From Synaphobranchus kaupii (lineage: Eukaryota; Chordata; Actinopteri; Anguilliformes; Synaphobranchidae), in contig CM056389.1 in the NCBI GenBank assembly GCA_029718625.1, positions 14,656,452 through 14,720,451 on the forward strand: 64,000 bases of DNA. The letters run 5' to 3'. Shown piece by piece: positions 61,392 to 64,000 of this stretch. Under the pieces are notes generated by a model. It saw only the letters and a program-made list of their open reading frames with translations. It was not told where the DNA came from and ran no database searches. The translations under genes and the position numbers were made by a program. The stretch's first letter is position 1, and each line of letters starts with the position of its first letter.

Positions 61392-61436
61392 CCGGGGATG
61401 GGCAACTCCAGGCCTTGTGGGCCGGTGTGTATGCAG
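61392..61436 (+). repeat. Left terminal inverted repeat of a composite element
   Basis: GGGGATGGGCAACTCCAGGC, CTTGTGGGCC and GGTGTGTATGCAGGTTT form the left end. The reverse complement of the right end (63313-63358) is GTGATGGGCAACTCCAGGCC followed by TCGCGGGCCGGTGTGTATG. The two are inverted copies of about 45 bp with few mismatches. Confidence 0.8.
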
Positions 61437-61499
61437 GTTTTTTCTGCCACCAGTTACCCTGGTTCAATCAGCTAATTAGTCATATACACCATCAACGTA

Positions 61500-61969
61500 T
61501 ACACCATCCCCCCCTCCGTGTCAAAGGCTCTCGCTCGTCCCGACTGCGGAGTTTTTCCACCTTAGCTCCTCAGTGGTGGAATGAACTTCCCATTCCCCTA
61601 CGTTCTACTCCAACCCTGCCTGCATTCCGTCAAGGCCTGAAGACACACCTCTTCAGACTCCACCTTGACTGATGTTCTAACCTAGGAATATCAGTTCCCT
61701 GTGTTCACTAGTTCCCTGTGTTTTCTTGTCTGTTTATTATAGTTTATAATAGTATTTAGAATAGAAGTGTATTATGTATTATTGCTGATTTACCCACAGC
61801 TTACTGTGAACTACAGTCAACGTTCATTACTAGGGATAGCTCCTACATTATGGGAAGGATGTGCTTTGTCTTGTCTGTTCTGTAGTGATCTTGATGATGT
61901 CTCTGTATGCACTTACTGTACGTCGCTTTGGATAAAAGCGTCTGCTAAATGAATGTAATGTAATGTAAA
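61500..61969 (+). pseudogene. 5'-truncated L2-type LINE with the end of ORF2
   Basis: A frame ending at 61672 encodes RSFSTLAPQWWNELPIPLRS then TPTLPAFRQGLKTHLFRLHL and a stop. This is the typical C-terminus of ORF2 of fish L2/CR1-type LINEs (pattern W-N-x-L-P, R-S-x-P-x-L, K-T-H-L-F). The 3'UTR and a tail with GTACGTCGCTTTGGATAAAA, GCGTCTGCTAAATGAATG and TGTAATGTAA follow directly. Reverse transcriptase and endonuclease parts are absent. The copy sits inside the element bounded by the terminal repeats at 61392 and 63358. Confidence 0.85.
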
Positions 61970-62055
61970 TCAACGATTCACTCGTAAATCAGACCACATA
62001 AAAGGCTACAGTACATGCATACAGGCACAAGAGCTGCTGTTCATATCACGGAATG

Positions 62056-63352
62056 TTAAACCTGCATACACACTGGCCGACGAGGCCTGGAGTTAAACCT
62101 GCAAACACACCGGCCCATGAGGCCTGGAGTTAAACCTGCATACACACCGGCCCGCGAGGCCTGGAGTTAAACCTGCATACACACCGGCCCGCGAGGCCTG
62201 GAGTTAAACCTGCATACAAACCGGCCGGCAAGGCCTGGAGTTAAACCTGCATACACACCGGCCGGCGAGGCCTGGAGTTAAACCTGCATACACACCGGCC
62301 GGCGAGGCCTGGAGTTAAACCTGCATACACACCGGCCCGCGAGGCCTGGATTTAAACCTGCATACACACCGGCCCGCGAGGCCTGGAGTTAAACCTGCAT
62401 ACAAACCGGCCGGCAAGGCCTGGAGTTAAACCTGCATACACACCGGCCCGCGAGGCCTGGAGTTAAACCTGCATACACACCGGCCCGCAAGGCCTGGAGT
62501 TAAACCTGCATATCCACCGGCCCGCGAGGCCTGGAGTTAAACCTGCATACACACCGGCCCGCGAGGCCTGGTTAAACCTGCATACACACCGGCCCGCGAG
62601 GCCTGGAGTTAAACCTGCATACAAACCGGCCCGCGAGGCCTGGAGTTAAACCTGCATACACACCGGCCCGCGAGGCCTGGAGTTAAACCTGCATACACAC
62701 CGGCCCGCAAGGCCTGGAGTTAAACCTGCATATCCACCGGCCCGCGAGGCCTGGAGTTAAACCTGCATACACACCGGCCCGCGAGGCCTGGTTAAACCTG
62801 CATACACACCGGCCCGCGAGGCCTGGAGTTAAACCTGCATACACACCGGCCCGCGAGGCCTGGAGTTAAACCTGCATATCCACCGGCCCGCGAGGCCTGG
62901 AGTTAAACCTGCATACACACCGGCCGGCAAGGCCTGGAGTTAAACCTGCATATCCACCGGCCCGCGGGGCCTGGAGTTAAACCTGCATACACACCGGCCG
63001 GCGAGGCCTGGAGTTAAACCTGCATACAAACCGGCCCGCGAGGCCTGGAGTTAAACCTGCATATCCACCGGCCCGCGAGGCCTGGAGTTAAACCTGCATA
63101 CACACCGGCCCGCGAGGCCTGTAGTTAAACCTGCATACACACCGGCCCGTGAGGCCTGGAGTTAAACCTGCATATCCACCGGCCCGCAAGGCCTGGAGTT
63201 AAACCTGCATACAAACCGGCCGGCGAGGCCTGGAGTTAAACCTGCATACAAACCGGCCGGCGAGGCCTGGAGTTAAACCTGCATACACACCGGCCCGCGA
63301 GGCCTGGAGTTAAACCTGCATACACACCGGCCCGCGAGGCCTGGAGTTGCCC
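62056..63352. repeat. 37-bp minisatellite made from a transposon end
   Basis: About 35 tandem copies of a 37-bp unit carry TTAAACCTGCATACACACCG then GCCCGCGAGGCCTGGAG. The unit is the same sequence as the terminal inverted repeat at 61392-61436 (reverse orientation), and the last unit runs directly into the right end (GGAGTTGCCCATCACTG). Variants (ACAAACC, ATCCACC, CCGGCCGGC, and a 3-4-bp deletion giving CCTGGTTAAACC) recur in blocks. Confidence 0.95.
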
Positions 63353-63358
63353 ATCACT
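63313..63358 (-). repeat. Right terminal inverted repeat of the composite element
   Basis: AAACCTGCATACACACCGGC, CCGCGAGGCC and TGGAGTTGCCCATCAC are the inverted counterpart of 61392-61436. The neighbouring 8-mers on the two sides agree poorly (4 of 8 under a hAT model), so the superfamily is not certain. Confidence 0.75.
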
Positions 63359-63728
63359 GCCATTGAGTACACGCAGTATCTGAACCCCACCTGCCAAGCC
63401 CTCATTTGGTTATGCACGCGATACTCATGTTATGCAGATAAGAGCAGAGGCTACCGAATTAAGCTATGCTATATCACGGTTCACGGGTAGATTAAAGCTG
63501 TTGGAAGTGATTTAACAGTGCATGACTAATTTGACTGTACATTTGAAAGCGCACTTCATTTTTTGACAAGATTTATAGTTGCGGTGCACACAAATTATAG
63601 CCAATGGCAAAACAAACAGAGTTTTGAGATCCAACGTGATTGGCTGAAATAGGTGTGGAACCCTAACTGGGTGTGGGAAGGTTGAGAATGAGATGGCCGG
63701 GGCGGGAGGGGCGGGGAACAGGTCTCAC

Positions 63729-63946
63729 TTTGGAGTTCTTGCCGCCGCTGCGCGTGGAGTGCACCGATTGGCTGTAGGTGCGCTGGACGGCCTGCTCCGG
63801 GGTCGAGGGGGGACTTGTCAGAGGAGTGGTCCGAGCCCTTCTCCACCATGGTCTCGCCCTCCAGGTTCTGGGGCGTCGGCGAGCGCGACCGTTTGCGAAG
63901 GACGGGCGAGCAAGCGGGCGTGCTCCGGTTCGAGTTACTGGCAGTG
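63729..63946 (-). CDS. gramd1b: gramd1b exon 1 (first visible), with a one-base frameshift
   Basis: After acceptor 'ctccccag' the exon encodes TASNSNRSTPACSPVLRKRS, then RSPTPQNLEGETMVEKGSDH and SSDKSP. Human continues SDKSPSTPEQ. Here the C run at 63807-63812 (G on the + strand) has six bases where five fit the frame. The natural frame breaks, and then resumes as STPEQAVQRTYSQSVHSTRS and GGKNSK up to the donor 'gtgaga'. The exon is therefore 218 bp instead of an expected 217. This is either a homopolymer sequencing error or a real inactivating variant. The segment is Ser/Pro-rich and disordered, preceding the GRAM domain. The short exon carrying the usual start codon lies beyond the right edge. 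Confidence 0.92.
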
Positions 63947-64000
63947 CTGGGGAGAGAGAGGGGGAGAGAGGGACAAAATCTACTAAATTTACATCATCAC
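63947..64000 (-). other. gramd1b: Upstream intron of gramd1b
   Basis: A CT-rich polypyrimidine tract (GAGAGAG on the + strand) leads into the exon 1 acceptor. The human protein has eight residues (MKGFKLSC) before TASNSNRS, so at least one more coding exon should lie to the right of the window. Confidence 0.8.

Larger units (their letters stand above)
35688..63728 (-). other. gramd1b: gramd1b intron 1, 28 kb, 70% satellite
   Basis: The intron between exon 1 (donor at 63728) and the microexon (acceptor at 35688) is about 28,041 bp. About 19,700 bp of it is a single 33-bp tandem array. The rest holds Tc1, L2 and TIR-element copies and other minisatellites, listed separately. The unique stretches 35688-36599 and 56301-56900 carry no recognised features. 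Confidence 0.85.

Noticed and set aside
61392..63358. A clear hAT target-site duplication for the composite element
   Set aside because: The best-placed 8-mers (cctcagac and ccattgag) match at only four of eight positions.

Overview
This is vertebrate nuclear DNA, almost certainly from a teleost fish. Coding sequence comes in short exons with GT/AG borders, separated by repeat-rich introns. The mobile elements are fish-typical: Tc1-like copies, hAT-like MITEs, L2-type LINE ends with a TGTAA tail, and a 5S-rRNA-derived SINE. The species cannot be named from the sequence alone.

One gene fills most of the window: gramd1b (Aster-B), on the minus strand, running from beyond the right edge to its stop codon at 11544-11546. 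I recovered 18 coding exons with matching phases, giving 729 visible residues. Only the first few codons lie outside the window. The product is an ER-anchored protein: an N-terminal lipid-sensing GRAM domain, an acidic linker, a cholesterol-binding ASTER/VASt domain, a basic linker, one transmembrane helix and a short C-terminal tail. It moves cholesterol from plasma membrane to ER at contact sites. Points of interest are a 21-nt microexon, a one-base frameshift in a C run of exon 1, and a probable alternative first exon at 26715-26819 that would bypass both.

Layout. 1-1786: probably the first intron of an unrecognised leftward gene whose first coding exon is 1787-2035. 2036-10500: intergenic or promoter sequence with decayed Tc1-like copies. 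10530-11543: likely gramd1b 3'UTR. 11544-24300: 16 closely spaced gramd1b exons, whose introns carry many minisatellites and a 5S-derived SINE. 24301-35666: a long intron with the candidate alternative promoter, a hAT MITE with a perfect 8-bp target duplication, and a minisatellite split by a TIR element. 35667-35687: the microexon. 36600-56300: a 19.7-kb array of a 33-bp satellite, about 600 copies, inside the intron between exon 1 and the microexon. 56300-63728: the rest of that intron, with a Tc1 deletion derivative, L2 fragments and a 37-bp minisatellite grown from a transposon terminal repeat. 63729-63946: exon 1.

The long open frames inside the satellite and minisatellites are by-products of repeat units divisible by three and are not annotated as genes. 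No tRNA, complete rRNA or CRISPR was seen.
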